The notes beneath the pieces are model-generated. The model ran no database searches, had not been told where the DNA came from, and saw nothing but the letters and a program-made list of their open reading frames with translations. 64,000 bases of DNA from contig CM038908.1 of assembly GCA_021904315.1 (NCBI GenBank), positions 33,594,001-33,658,000 of the forward strand, in the 5' to 3' direction. The position numbers and the translations under genes are program-made. Of this stretch, positions 12,601 to 25,300 are shown piece after piece. Every line of letters starts with the position of its first letter. Position 1 is the first letter of the stretch. Source of the DNA: Sphagnum magellanicum (lineage: Eukaryota > Streptophyta > Sphagnopsida > Sphagnales > Sphagnaceae).

Positions 12601-15600
12601 ACCAAAATCCAAACATCATCAACTTATCATATGCTACAATGATTGGAAGAGGCATGGATGAGATACAAGTTTTAGAAAAGGAAGAAATCTAATGAAGGAA
12701 TAGACGTAAAGAATTGAAAAAATAAACAATTATTTCATAAATATAAGTAATGATTAGCTATTGAAACTTCAAAATATAAAAAATGGAGAAAAACATACAA
12801 TCTATATGTCACAAGTCCATAAGCATTGTGACATCACATTATACCAAAGCCTAACATCCAAAACTAGAACATATTGTGACTATGTTCCAAATCTAATCAT
12901 GCGTGATTTTGTTGTGCATAATCAACCTCCCTAAATCATCATTGGGACCACATGACTAAGTAGTTTGAAATTATTTTATTGACATCATTTAACATAAATA
13001 AATTAAATAAAAATGTGAAAGTTTAACTTCACAAAATGAACAAAGAATGACTAGAGATTCCAAGTGTGCTAAAATATCTAAAAAATATTTGTATAACTTG
13101 ACTAAATGTTATATTGACCCACTTTCACTAATTATCAAATCAAACAAATGTTCAAAAGATATTTTAACACATTATTACATCATTCCATTTATGATTAACA
13201 AGATTGTGATAAAATTTTGAAATAAATATAATTAAAATTTTTGAATTAAACCATCAACATTATTGTATCTGAATTTATGGCCCACATGTTTAAAATAAAT
13301 TTAATTTCATAATGAAACTAAAATAATAAAATTCCATAACATAATGTCATTAATATCATAACGACATAAAATGCATATATTAATGACATTTTTTAAAAAT
13401 TAATTTTATAAAAGTGCGGAAAATTGAAATATACATGTTTATATTCATGCACAATCACATTATTTGTCACAAGTTTTAAAATGGTGTTTGGATGATCAAG
13501 GAACTGATGTGTGTGCAGGCAACCAATGACTTAAGAGGTGAGAGGTTCAATTCCCTCCAATGAAGTCAAAATGGACACTTGTGACCCACACAACTACAAT
13601 TGAATAAAATTCGTATTTTTGACTATGAGGTATATGATCATGTCAATCAACATTTTTTTCCAAGATTTTTTGTAGTTTTTTAAATGTGGAATTTTTGGGA
13701 ATTATTTTGGTAGTGTGAATTTTACTAACTTCAATATTTTGTTGGAAATTTGCAAATAAATAAATAAATAAATAAATCTCCCAAAAATGGGGAAAAAGAA
13801 AAAGGACATCAATGTGGTAAGATTGTTGATTTTTTTTTTACAAAATGAATGTAAAGAATCAGCAATGGATTTGTCCTATAATCAGGTCTATCTATCTAAT
13901 TCAAACAAATTGACATAGGCACACTTGTCATTGAACTTGAATATTTTTATAATTTTATTTTTTGGAGGGAATCTAGCCATGTCATCAACCATGTTGTTGT
14001 TGTTGTTGTCATATATGTTATGGTAAAAACAATGGATCCTTATTGACTATGGAGTCATGTAATGATGTGTGTCATATACAACTACAAATGTAGTCATAGG
14101 TGGTGATAAATTCATATTTTTGGTGTAATGTCACATTGTTAATGCCACATTTGCCTACGCTTACACCGCCGGCATAGTGGTATCCAAAGATAGTCCTAGT
14201 GTTGCAGCGACTTGTTGTAGAAACTCCTATATGATGAAAACTCAAAGCTATCTTTGCTTGTCTAATACCCCAATTTACCCCACTTTTTGATTGGTAACAT
14301 GTCTTGAATGACTCTACATAATTCCTCTAAGTTTAAGCTTTTGGAATGTTGTAAAAAGGTGATCTCCAAAGCCTTTGTCATCAATCACTTTAGGAATCCA
14401 GAATCATTGATATTTAATGCTCTCACAAATATTCTTCAAAGGCACCCCTTCAACATTGCAATGCACACATTCAACCATGTCACCACCCTCAAGGGGATTG
14501 CCTCTACAACCATCCATGTTTTTTCATTCTAGTCACCCAATCACCATTACTTTGCAAGAACATTACTTTTCCAAATTCAACTTCTTACAATAAATCAAAC
14601 TTCAATTATCTTGATGGATGATGAAATGATCTCCACATTAATAATTGTTTCTATTACATACAACATCAAGATTTTTACCACAAAATTGAAGTGGGCACAA
14701 TGTTGCCTCTTGAACTAATGATGTAGGTTTTGGATAGTTGGCACATGACCCATTTACACCATCTAACTGTGCAATTGCCACCACAAGCCTACTCCACCAC
14801 ATCATCCAATGATCTTGGGAACATGGACAAAGTTACACGCTTTCAAACTAATTGTCTTAAGATGAATCTCCTCAACCTAACCTTCTTTCATCATCAAGTT
14901 AGTCACCTATGGGAAAGGTAGTAACCAAAATGTCATGAACTGATCAACTTTTGCACATCTTGTGCCAATGAACTCCCTCCAACCAACATTGCCAGCCTCG
15001 ACCATTTGACAAAACACCCTTGTTAGAAATGAGATCAGTTGTGCAAAAAAAGTTTGACAATCTTGGCCCTCATGCTCTTGAATGGCATTCCATATGTAGC
15101 AAAAAAAAATTCACATTAAACTATCAAGTCAAACCAGGGATGATCAAAATGGAAAAAGAGAGGAAAACAAATGAATGTGTACACTACATATCTAAGTGTC
15201 TCATTGTATGTATAATGTCATTATGCATAATGATGATAACCAATCTCAGAAAATCCAGATTCTAATTCAACAAGCATCATGTTGAATTGCAGCCAACCTA
15301 AGTTCCATCTGGTCTTAAACCCTAGTCCTCCATTCCAAGTGGCAATCACATCTCATCACATTAATTCTTGCTAAACTGACCCAAGTACCTGGTACATCAA
15401 GAAAAATTTGGTTACCATTACATGAAGATGGATACATCATACATTGACATGGGTACATCTGTAAACAGAAAGGCAAAGGGGAGATTCACTTCTCTTTTAT
15501 CCCCTCTCTGCACAAACAACAGCTAAGTTAACACTCATCTGTGTGCACATGCATAATACACTAATCAACTGAAACCATATTTAAAGAATATGACTACCTT

Positions 15601-16036
15601 TGATTGACAGGGTTGGCCAATGTGGTGAACCTTAATTGGTTCTCAGTCTACACTGTTTTTCATGTTCATGGGTGGGGATGAGGAAATAACTGGAATACCA
15701 TTTTGAATGCAATAGACACCAGTAGAGGCACACATACCAGGTGTGGGTGTGAATCTGGCCTAAGCCGATTAACGCTATCCCAAGCTTCAAGGTTTGAAAC
15801 TGTTTTGTGTGGCAGGAAAGAACAGTCTACTCAAGCAGTTCTTCAATATAATGCAAGGTTCAATACTGATGCACCAAATTCAAAACACATCTAGAACCAG
15901 CTAGAAATCAAAAGCACCATGAAAGAGAATTGCATTCAATAGCTTGAAGCAGTTATGTTTTTTCAAATGAAAGGTGCATCACTTGGTTCATAAAGCAAGT
16001 TCATATGGCACTGAAATTATGGGAGTTGTCCCTGTT
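12601..16036. other. Intergenic, no recognised gene
   Basis: AT-rich to about 14100, with an (AAAT)n run at 13757-13778 and a (TTG)n run near 13992. A pol III B-box-like GGTTCAATTCC lies at 13544-13554. The last 600 bp or so before the kinase stop codon are less AT-rich and may hold its 3' UTR. No coding region is supported. Confidence 0.45.
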
Positions 16037-19000
16037 TTACCCAACTGGACTTCGATCTTCATCAATGTCCAGCCTGAGAGTGTGTTCTGGGCTAGCCCCA
16101 TGTGGACCCTTTTCATACAGAGCTGGCAAATAGGCTTTGTAGGCAGGCATGTATGTCGACACAAAATCTGCAACCTGAATTTGGACAGACAAAATTAGCC
16201 TGCAATTAGAGGGAGATGTGCCTGCATTTTTGCCAAAGAATCATCATTGGAAGTGGATGTGTGAATTAGAGAGCTTATGGAACATCAGGTTTGTCTTTTG
16301 ATTGTGCACACAGTTTTGCCAAAGAATGATGATCATTGCAAGTGGACATGTGAATTTGACCATGTGGAACATCATCAGGTTAGTCTTTGATTTTTGCACC
16401 TGGCAGACAGGATGTGCACCTTACCTGTTCATCTGTCATGCCTGACCCACCATCAGCACGCATTCTTGCCTCTGCCTGATCAACAAACAATCACACAGCA
16501 TGAGACAGAAATTGTGCCAAAAGGGAATTGTATGAGGATGCCAGAAGTGCTAATCTTACAGAGAAGAGATGGTTCTCTGTGAATGTGAACAAAGTGTGGG
16601 TTTGATTTCAAACCTGCTGCCGCCACTTGTAGACCCAATGTGGATCCCCAACTTGAATAATAATCCACGAATCAATCATTTTGTGCCAAGCATCATTATA
16701 TGCCGCCAAATTCTTATTCACTGCCACAAGCTGCACCATCCCATCACAATTTCCCAAGTCATCACACAACGGATTAGATCTTAGTTTGGATACCTTCAGC
16801 AAATCTTGTAAAGCTCAAACAGGGATTAGTCAAAGGACTCTGATTGACTCTGCCATGTTCCCCTGACCTGCAACTTGGCAGTGTACAAATTTGCTGACTT
16901 GCAGTTGGAAATGATGAACACAATGTTGTGCAGCTGTTGGAATTGCCATGGCAGAAAATGGAACACCTCAAGAATTATGTGTTCAAATACTTCCAGATAG
17001 GGCAGCAAAACAAATGCTCACCTGAGGATCAATAGCAGCAACTGTACACTCGTCTTCTGGTTCAAAACCCAACATCCAGCCTTCAAAAAGCACTACCTGT
17101 CCATCATCCACATACCTTTGAACCTCCTTGTCTAAGAACTCATGTACGCAGAAATTTCCAGTGTTCAAAGCAAACAGGCATGAAATTCATAGTTACTGTG
17201 TCAGATGGGCATTTTGGAAGCAGCAACTCATACCTTCAGAGGCGCCTCCACCTCAGCCCATTTTGAAGGATCTGCTCTATCACCATATCCTGCATTTGCA
17301 GACTATGACATCCAAGTGTCCACATTATCTATTAACTCACATCCCCATTGATTTGGTTCTTGATCTCCTGTCCTGGGAGTCACAGAGAAATAAAGTTTTG
17401 TCTAGAATAGTCAAATGCACAGGCTGTCAATGCAAACATAAATATCCTACCTTGTCATAGTGTGGGAGCTTTGCTGTCATACCTGCAAGACACATAATGT
17501 AGTAATCAGCTTCTGCAAGGTGAACAGTGAGGAGATAAGTATTTACCCACTTCAAGAACAGTGATGTATTCATCTCAATGGCAGTTGTGGGATTGAATAT
17601 GACACTGGGAAGTACAAGATGCAAGCCAAAACTGCAAAGAAGGCAAATAGAATCAGATGGGTAGGGAGGCAAACCACTAGATGTGAGAGAGCAAAGTGCC
17701 TTCAGTGTCTGAATTCCCAGCTGCAAATCATGGCTGCCTGCGTTCCCTCGCATCTGGCCACATTTAAGAGTATCCCATCTGCAGTTATTTCAAATTTCCG
17801 CTGCCAAGAAACCTCAGTCCTGTAGATCAGCCAAGTGCAGCAAGATTTGGTTCAGCTGTGAGAGCATTACCTTCAAGAGATGGTTGTCGCAATTCAAAGC
17901 TGCCAGCTCTGCCTGCAAGAAACCCCATAAGACGCAACCAGTCATTATTCTCGAACACTACCACATCAACTTAAAGCACTTTTCACTTGAAGTTACAAAT
18001 AAAACATTCTTTATCCAGAGTTAGAAATTGTGGTCTATTTGTGGCTCAGGGTTCAAAGTGGATAGTGGATACCTGACTGGAAGCTGTCAAATAAAAGTCA
18101 TCAATAGAGATTGCTGCTGCATGACTGTCATGTACATATATGTCTTCATAAGTAATGTCTTCATAGTTATGATTTAAGACAACCTGAATAGAGTAAAGAG
18201 ACGACCTAATGTTAACCTTATAGAGATGCTAGATCCAACAACATATCAGCCAGCAGGAAAACAAGAAGATCGAATCCTAAAAACAAAGGAAACAATATGT
18301 GGAGTGGTGTGAACATTAGTGACTGTCACACACATATTCAGTGACCTTCAACAGCAACTGATATGGTAGTAACCCCCTACCACAACATCAGCACTAAATC
18401 ATCAGAGCTCTCAGCAGTGGCTAGAGGTCAATGTCATGCATTAACCTATGTATTGAGTTTCTGCCACAAGACCAGATATGATGTGAAGACTCCCATGATG
18501 ATGGCAACCTCAAAAGAAAATTACAAGGGGGAGACCTAGGATTCAAACAAGAAAGGGAAATGAAAAAAAGAACAAGAGAGAAACCACAAGAACTTTAAGA
18601 GCATGATTTTTGATGAATGTCATGTACATATACCTATGAGATTGCAGAGAAGTTTCCAAAATAACATTTTGAAGGTAACATGACAATGAGTACAATCATA
18701 ACCTTATGAGAGTGTTGCTCACAAGGTGTCAGACCATTACCTCTGTCACCACTAGCAGTGGCCAGCTGCTGTGCCTACCCATTGTCTTCATCAGCTCCCA
18801 ATGGTGGGTGTAGATAAGTATACAATACTCAGTACAAAATTTTGGGCAAACCATTACACAAAATCTGCATCCTGACTTTCTATCACATTTCCAGAAGCAA
18901 GAGGAAGACTTGGTCATGATGCTGGCTACCAATCGAGTCGTAGCTTATCAAAATAGCCAATAGTGTATCCTCATTCAAGATGCAACAAGCTGTGATGCCA

Positions 19001-20832
19001 AGCTTCATTTCATTTTAGCTTTCCCCCTTACAAGCAAGCATCTCAGTCTAAAGCATAGAGAGAGGTCTACATAGAGGGGAGTGGTTGGGGCCTCCTGCAC
19101 CCTGAACAGATCCTTTCTGCCAAGACCACTGCTATTGTCAAGTACAGTACTAAACTCAGACATCTCATTGTAAGCCTACTTCCAAAACACAGATATTAGA
19201 TTGTATGTGCACAGCTTACAGCCAAAAGAATGTGGCAAGAAGAGGATTGTAGCTTTCAGCACATAAGTTATGCTGCTTTCTTTGAAAAGGAGTGAGAGAA
19301 ATGGCATGAGATCTGCAAGTGACTGAAGTGATTTAGTACCAACCTGCCAAGAGAGTTGAAAAGATACTCAAGTGAATCGACAATGGTGGTCTTGCCGCAC
19401 CCTTGTGGTGCACTAATCCCTATCTGTCCCCACCACCACCCAGCACAATCCAAATACTCCTTAGAAACCATCACATGCAGTCACGGGCAGCCCAGTTGCC
19501 ATTGCACATTGTGCATTTGCAAAATCCACAAGCTGTAAAAACAAGTGATGATAAGTACATAAAAAAAATTGCTAAAGAAGATCAATGCTCAACATAAAAA
19601 CAAAGATAGACTGGATCATCATCATTGTCCAGTTCAATATTGGTCACATACCACCAGAGGTCGAACAAACTCTCCCTCTTTATACTTTAAAGTATGGAGT
19701 TCCAGTTCCTGTTTGCACCACAGGAACACTGGTACATAATAGTGGTAAATGCGGACTTTTTCTGACAGTGAGAGCTCAAACTCATTGAATCCCAGCTTTC
19801 TTGAAAGCTTCACTCCTAGTGCGCACCACGCATCAATTGTTTGTGCTACACTTTCCTTGGTGAATCCTGTCTTTGCAAGCAAAGGGCCACTGCAAATACA
19901 TCAAACAATCTACAATATGAATCTTCAGATAGAAATAAAACTTTAGGCAGAAAAAAAATGAATTAAAGAAAAAAGGAGACAACAGCAACAAGGTAACGAT
20001 GGTGTATAAGGATTCCAAATAAGGATGAGTACTATTCTTTTGAAAGACCAATAACCACAACCACTCAAGACATCTTCCTCCTCATGAAAACATACCACAG
20101 ATTCACATATCAATTTCATCAAGCCATGATGCCATGCAGAAAAAGCACATGCCAGCAGTAGCAGCAGTAAATGCACTCACCCTAATCTGCTTGCAATTTC
20201 TGGGCTACTGGATTGTTTGCTATGGAGGAGTGTGTGAGGCACGCACATAGATTGAAAAAAATCATAATTCATTTGAGGTTGTTGTACACAGCTCCTGTTC
20301 TTGATTTTCAACATTCATGTTGGCAACGATGCCGTGCAAAAACTTAACCCAACAATGGGATCCAAATGAGAATGGAGAGAAAAGAGAAAACAATTGTATC
20401 TGAATTATGTCACGGGTTGGGGCCTCAGTGCTGTAGTAGATGCACACTTTAGTGAAAGGAAAGATAGACAAAAGTGCCTAAAGAAGAAGCTCCGTGCCCG
20501 CATTTTTGAGCGAGAACCGAGAAATTTTGAAAGAAAGCATCATCTGCGGGGAAAAAAAGAAGAAAAAGCCAGCAAATACAAGACAAAAAAACATGCCTGC
20601 AAATGAACTCGTAGACATCCACGAGGTCGGGAGCAACAATGCTCGGAGAGCTCTTCTCCGTCCCTGCTCCGATCTCATCGTTCTCGCTCTGCGATACCTC
20701 CTTTCTCTTCACTGAGAGCCTCCTCCTGTCCCAATAGCCATGCCACTGTGATCCAGCCATCACAAACACAAGATGTGAAGTTTGGCTCTGCAATAGAGTA
20801 GACAATAATCCGCGTCCAAGTCGTAATATCAC
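16037..20832 (-). CDS. GLYK: D-glycerate 3-kinase, 12 exons
   Basis: Phosphorylates D-glycerate to 3-phosphoglycerate, the last step of the photorespiratory cycle, normally in plastids. Exons in transcript order: 20832-20597, 19889-19652, 19423-19344, 18124-18073, 17912-17871, 17753-17675, 17482-17451, 17302-17234, 17096-17022, 16730-16614, 16475-16425, 16174-16037. The frame closes on TAA after 402 residues. The P-loop SAPQGCGKTT lies at about 162-171, SIDDFYLTA near 191, RGNAGSHDL near 218, LFEGWMLGF near 279, and the C-terminal VADFVSTYMPAYKAYLPALY at 358-377. The sequence matches plant GLYK throughout; the Arabidopsis protein is longer at the N terminus. The first 78 residues start MILRLGRGLLSTLLQ and may be a transit peptide. 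The first intron has a GC donor; the others are GT-AG. A 27-nt in-frame upstream extension of exon 9 is possible. Confidence 0.93.
16227..16405. repeat. Tandem duplication in the last intron of GLYK
   Basis: Two imperfect units of about 88 bp start at TTTTGCCAAAGAAT (16227) and TTTTGCCAAAGAATG (16314). Both run through AAGTGGA, TGTGAATT and GGAACATCA. They lie wholly inside the intron between exons 11 and 12. Confidence 0.65.
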
Positions 20833-21315
20833 GAAAAGACGATGATCATCACAACAACAAGACGGTGATTATCACAACAACAAGATGCTGATTATTGTAA
20901 CAGCAAGAAGCAAGAAGGATCCGTCTCTGCGCTGATGCCCTCAGGGATTTCGCGAAGGAGAAAATATCATTCGAAAACGTAAAGACCGAGCTATCATGTT
21001 TTTTGTATGCTAAGTTATTAGTTATTACCTAGTTCACTCCATTTTTGCATCTGATCGAAGACTTCCGGCAGCCGGCTGGATTTGAGACACTTGCCGGACG
21101 CAGAAACCACCACATGAGAGCGGATCTCTGAAGAATCCGATGCCGGATGCAACGGCAAATCCGACTCCAAAAACTCTTCTTCTTCGCTCTTGCAAAACCC
21201 GCGAGTCCGACAACCATGATGAATTTGGCTTCGGGGACGTAGAAATTTGTTTGTAATCCGAAAGACGGCCAACAGTCTTCAGTAGCAAACTACGTACCAT
21301 ACTACTACCTTGGCA
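20833..21315. promoter_or_regulatory. Upstream region of GLYK
   Basis: Between the first ATG and the foldback element. It contains a short local repeat, ACAACAACAAGA / CACAACAACAAGATG, near 20850-20885. A frame on the minus strand (to 21034) crosses from here into the foldback and has no recognisable homology. Likely 5' UTR and promoter, by position. Confidence 0.4.
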
Positions 21316-21927
21316 GCAGCGATTTTTCTGGTGACGAATCTTCGCCATTTTGCGAAAAATATTTTGGAAAAAGAACGATCTGTTGCAAATTCCCTGTTTT
21401 TTGAATCGCCAAAATTTGAGAAAAAGAAAAAAAAATCGCCAAAAATCGCCACAATTGCCTACAATATTAAAGGGTACTTCAGATTTTCTACTTTCGTATT
21501 TTGAATCTCGCCAAATTTGGCTAAATATACTTAAGGACCGTCGCCACCTGAGCGACATCACAAAATTGAAAAAAGACAAAAAGAAAAACACTGCTGCAGC
21601 ATCACACAATTTAAGAATATAAATAAAAATAAATAACACTGCATTTCGTGATGTTGCTCAAGTGACTATCATGATTTAAGTATATTTAGCCAAATTTGGC
21701 GATAGTCAAAGTATGAAAGTAGAAAATTTTAAGTACCGTTTTATACTGTAGGCAATTGTGGTGATTTTTTTGCAATTGTGGTTTTTTTTTTTTGACTGTT
21801 TATAAATAAATAAAAACAATCTGGCAACTTTTTGGCAAAAAGAGGGAATTTGTGACAGAATATGTTTTTTTGAAATATTTTTCACAAATTGGCTAAAATC
21901 TGCCAGGAAAAATCTACTTTTTGCAGC
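21316..21927. mobile_element. Foldback element, copy 2, with roughly 250-bp inverted arms
   Basis: The left arm (21316-21562, starting GCAGCGATTTTTCTGG) and right arm (21648-21927, ending in the complement GCAGC) are inverted copies. Paired blocks include GCCAAATTTGGCTAAATATACTTAA and its complement, and GCGACATCACA with GTGATGTTGC. The loop is about 85 bp and AT-rich. No coding capacity is seen. It lies about 480 bp upstream of GLYK, much as copy 1 lies upstream of the carrier gene. Confidence 0.82.
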
Positions 21928-22090
21928 TTCAACACTAATTAAATTATTTTCAGAAATGTTGAAATTTCCTTTTTTTTTTCTTTATTTCAAAGAATGTTAA
22001 AAAAATTTGTGAAGGAAAATTATTGAATTTTCAAGAATCTTCTGTTTTATTGGAATAAAAATCTTCAAATTATGCAATTGGTAAGGTACT

Positions 22091-22325
22091 AAACTATTAT
22101 GGAATGTGTGGGGGTACATGCCATTGTGCCCAATAATGTGCATGTGAGGAATTTGGGCAAGTGAGGAATTTGGGCGAGTCCAGTAGGGTGTGGGTTAGCC
22201 AAAATTCCAAACAGGCAAACAAAATGATCACAATTGCTAAATACTGGGCTTGCCCAAATTTCCAAACAAGCAACCAAACAGGCACAATGGCCTGTACCTG
22301 GCATGTTCCATAACATAATGGCTTT
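22091..22325. mobile_element. MITE-like inverted repeat
   Basis: Imperfect terminal inverted repeats of about 40 bp: 22097-22132 (ATTATGGAATGTG..CATTGTGCCC) pairs with 22281-22318 (GGCACAATGG..TTCCATAACATAAT). A nested pair, TTTGGGCAAG at 22152 and CTTGCCCAAA at 22249, lies inside. Total length is about 230 bp with no coding frame. No clear target duplication was found. Confidence 0.6.
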
Positions 22326-25300
22326 CAGGATATGCATAATGGGCATGTGGATTTACGGAATGGGCATGTAGAACCCTAGGTCATTATGCCATGGGAACTC
22401 CCCAATTTTATATGTTCCCACGTTCCCATCCAAATATTTCTTTTCTACCAAACCAGAAAGAAGCAAGGAAATGGCCCCTAAGCTGATTATGATTCTTTTG
22501 AGAATTTCTTTTTGGAGGGGATCCATTGTGCATTCAATCCAAGTCTTATGTGTCTTTTCTTATGTTTCCTTTGCAAAATGCTTGCAAATTTTGCTTTTCC
22601 AAACTTCAATTTCAATTTTTGATAACTTGTTTAGGGATTAAAAGTCCAAATTTAGGGGCATTAACTCTTTTGTGATGAGTTCAATGTCATTATCAAAGTG
22701 ACATTTGGAATTATTGGAATTTAGATTTGAGGTATCACATGTTATTATTTCATGCATTAAATCTCCTTTGGTTAACAAACATAACATGTTTTTCTATTCA
22801 TTGAAGCATGTGACACCTCTTAGGTGAAGAAGCTCTTAATTAATGTTGTCCAATTCTTGATTTTTTTTTTAGGTTTCCATGAATCCCTCAATTTAGTCTT
22901 GAGACTAGTTATTTGGGTTTCTAAAATCTTCAATTTCAATCTTTTTTTAACAAAATTGGAGTCCAATTTAGTTTTAAATCAAGTTCAATTCCATTTTCAT
23001 TACACACAATCCAAGATAGATATTATGTAACATTAATTACATATAACCAATTTAAACTAATTATTTACATAAAAAGTAGGGTTAAGTTTTTTTTAAAGTT
23101 GTCCTTATGTACCTAGAGAACCTGAACTTGTTGAACAAAAGACAACAACAATGGTTCATGTTCTAATTCAATATGGTTGGTTACTTAATTTGTTTCTAAT
23201 GGTGGTTTGAATAAAATGTTGAACCTTTGGTCCAAAACCCCTAAAATTTGACCTTTAACATGAATCTAAATTTTCATAAAATAAAAAACCTATAAACATT
23301 ATTATTAGCACCTTGGATTTATTGAAACTCCGTTATGAACCTGATGTCACACATATTATTACACCCCTAGTTCAATGTGACATATTGATGAATTATATAT
23401 CATCAAAAAAATTCCACTTACTATAGGTCTATGAAGGGGACAATCCATTTATAAGTTCCAAATATTAAATATCATGTGAAAAAGTTATGTTTGGAAATCA
23501 CGGCTTTTCATTAATTATTATTATTATTATTTTACTATGTAATATGTTATATAACATATAAATGCATTATCATATTTACCAAATGCAAAAGATAGTTTTA
23601 TGTTATGATTGCATCAACATGCCATTAATAATCCAAGGATTTGCATTATTTAAACAACAATTGTCCTCATTAGATGTGACAAGTTGGTTTACTCATTTAA
23701 TTGGAATTTTGATTAAGTAAAATGGGATACTTGTACTTACAAAGCCTTATTAAAATGTCATTGTTATTTTTATAAGATGCAAAGCTGCAAATGTGACTAT
23801 TGCAAATATTTAATAATTTGTACACATTTGTTTTAAAAGTTTCATGGAAATTTTTGGCATTTGAAGTAGGAGGTTTTGTATTACAATGATATATTATACA
23901 TGTTCAATATCAAATTCACTTGAATAATATTAATCTCCAATGTACTAGATATTTGTAATACATTTAACAAAAATTTATTGTTTTATATTTCTAATAATTA
24001 TGTCATCCATTTATCTTACTGTTATATTTTTTAACCTATTATTTATTTGTAGTTTTTGAAGACATTCAATGAGGTCTACTACATATTAAACATTAACCAT
24101 AATGATTCTAACCATCGAATATCCCATTGGTTATGGTTTCATAACAATTGCAATGTCCTGATGATTCGAAAACACCAACATTGTTGTTTAATGAACTTTT
24201 GTGTTGTTTTTGACTCAAACCAAATAATATTTTAAAGTTGCATTGATCAAAATATATACAAAGTTTGCTTGAGCATTAAAATTTGTAATTGTCAATTTGG
24301 TGTTTTTCATTTTTGTTAAAGAGATGATATTGAACCATAAAATCTAAGTTTTTATCCTTTCTTTTCCATAGATAATCTAGTGGATTGTGAACAAATGAAA
24401 AACAAGCTTATGCTTACAAATAATGTATAAAAATAAATACTTGGTCTTTTAGGATGCTTGAATCTCAAGAGCTACTGAAAGCCATAACATTTTTGTTAAA
24501 TGTTTCAAATGTTGAAATGAATATTACATTTTTTGCTTCCATCAAATCACATGAAAATAAATCAACATGTTGGTAAGATTGATTTATCAAACATTGTTAA
24601 ATATTTGTGCTTCAAGCATGAAAGAAGGATTTGATACAATTTCATTATTAAACACAAGTATTCTTTTTGATGATGTTAAACATAAAGAATGGTGTTCTAA
24701 GAATTTATAGTTTGTGTTGTCAAAACTCAACAATACATACCTTATATATGTGTTTGGGACAATAATTTCACTATAATGTTTTCCATTTTAAGTATGTTAA
24801 TTCCAAAAGGAAATAATGTTGAAAAAGTACACAATACATGGTTTAGATTTCATATTCATTTTTCATTTTTGAATTATGAGTAAATATTTCAAATATTTTT
24901 TTCTGATGATCAAACTTTCAAATAACATAATTTTTGCAACTCATTTATATCCAACATCCTTTATTGTTAAAATAAAGAAATGTTCATGGACTATCTTTTT
25001 GAAACTAGTATTTTTGGAATGAAATTTAGTTAAATTAATATAACATTGTTGCCAAAAACAAAAGTTAAAATATGGCATTATGGCCATTCACATGAAAATC
25101 CTCATTGACAAGGTGGAACACATTATACACAACAATGACATCAAAGTAAAACTTTTTGAAATCACTATTCATGTTCCTCACACTAAATAATATCAATATA
25201 TATAAAGTGTTACATTTCCCACAAGTGATATTGATTTCATCCTTAAGGAGAATAAGTGTGATGATGTTATCAATAACAATAAAACTATGCATAAGGTTAC

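Noticed and set aside
20170..20215. Candidate extra GLYK exon reading EIASRLG followed by a donor-like site
   Set aside because: The protein joins perfectly from FIC to SGPLLAK without it, and including it breaks the conserved alignment.
21034..21639. 201-codon minus-strand open frame, the longest in the window
   Set aside because: It runs from the GLYK upstream region through one arm of the foldback element and its composition is low-complexity. No domain is recognised, so it is a chance frame over a repeat.
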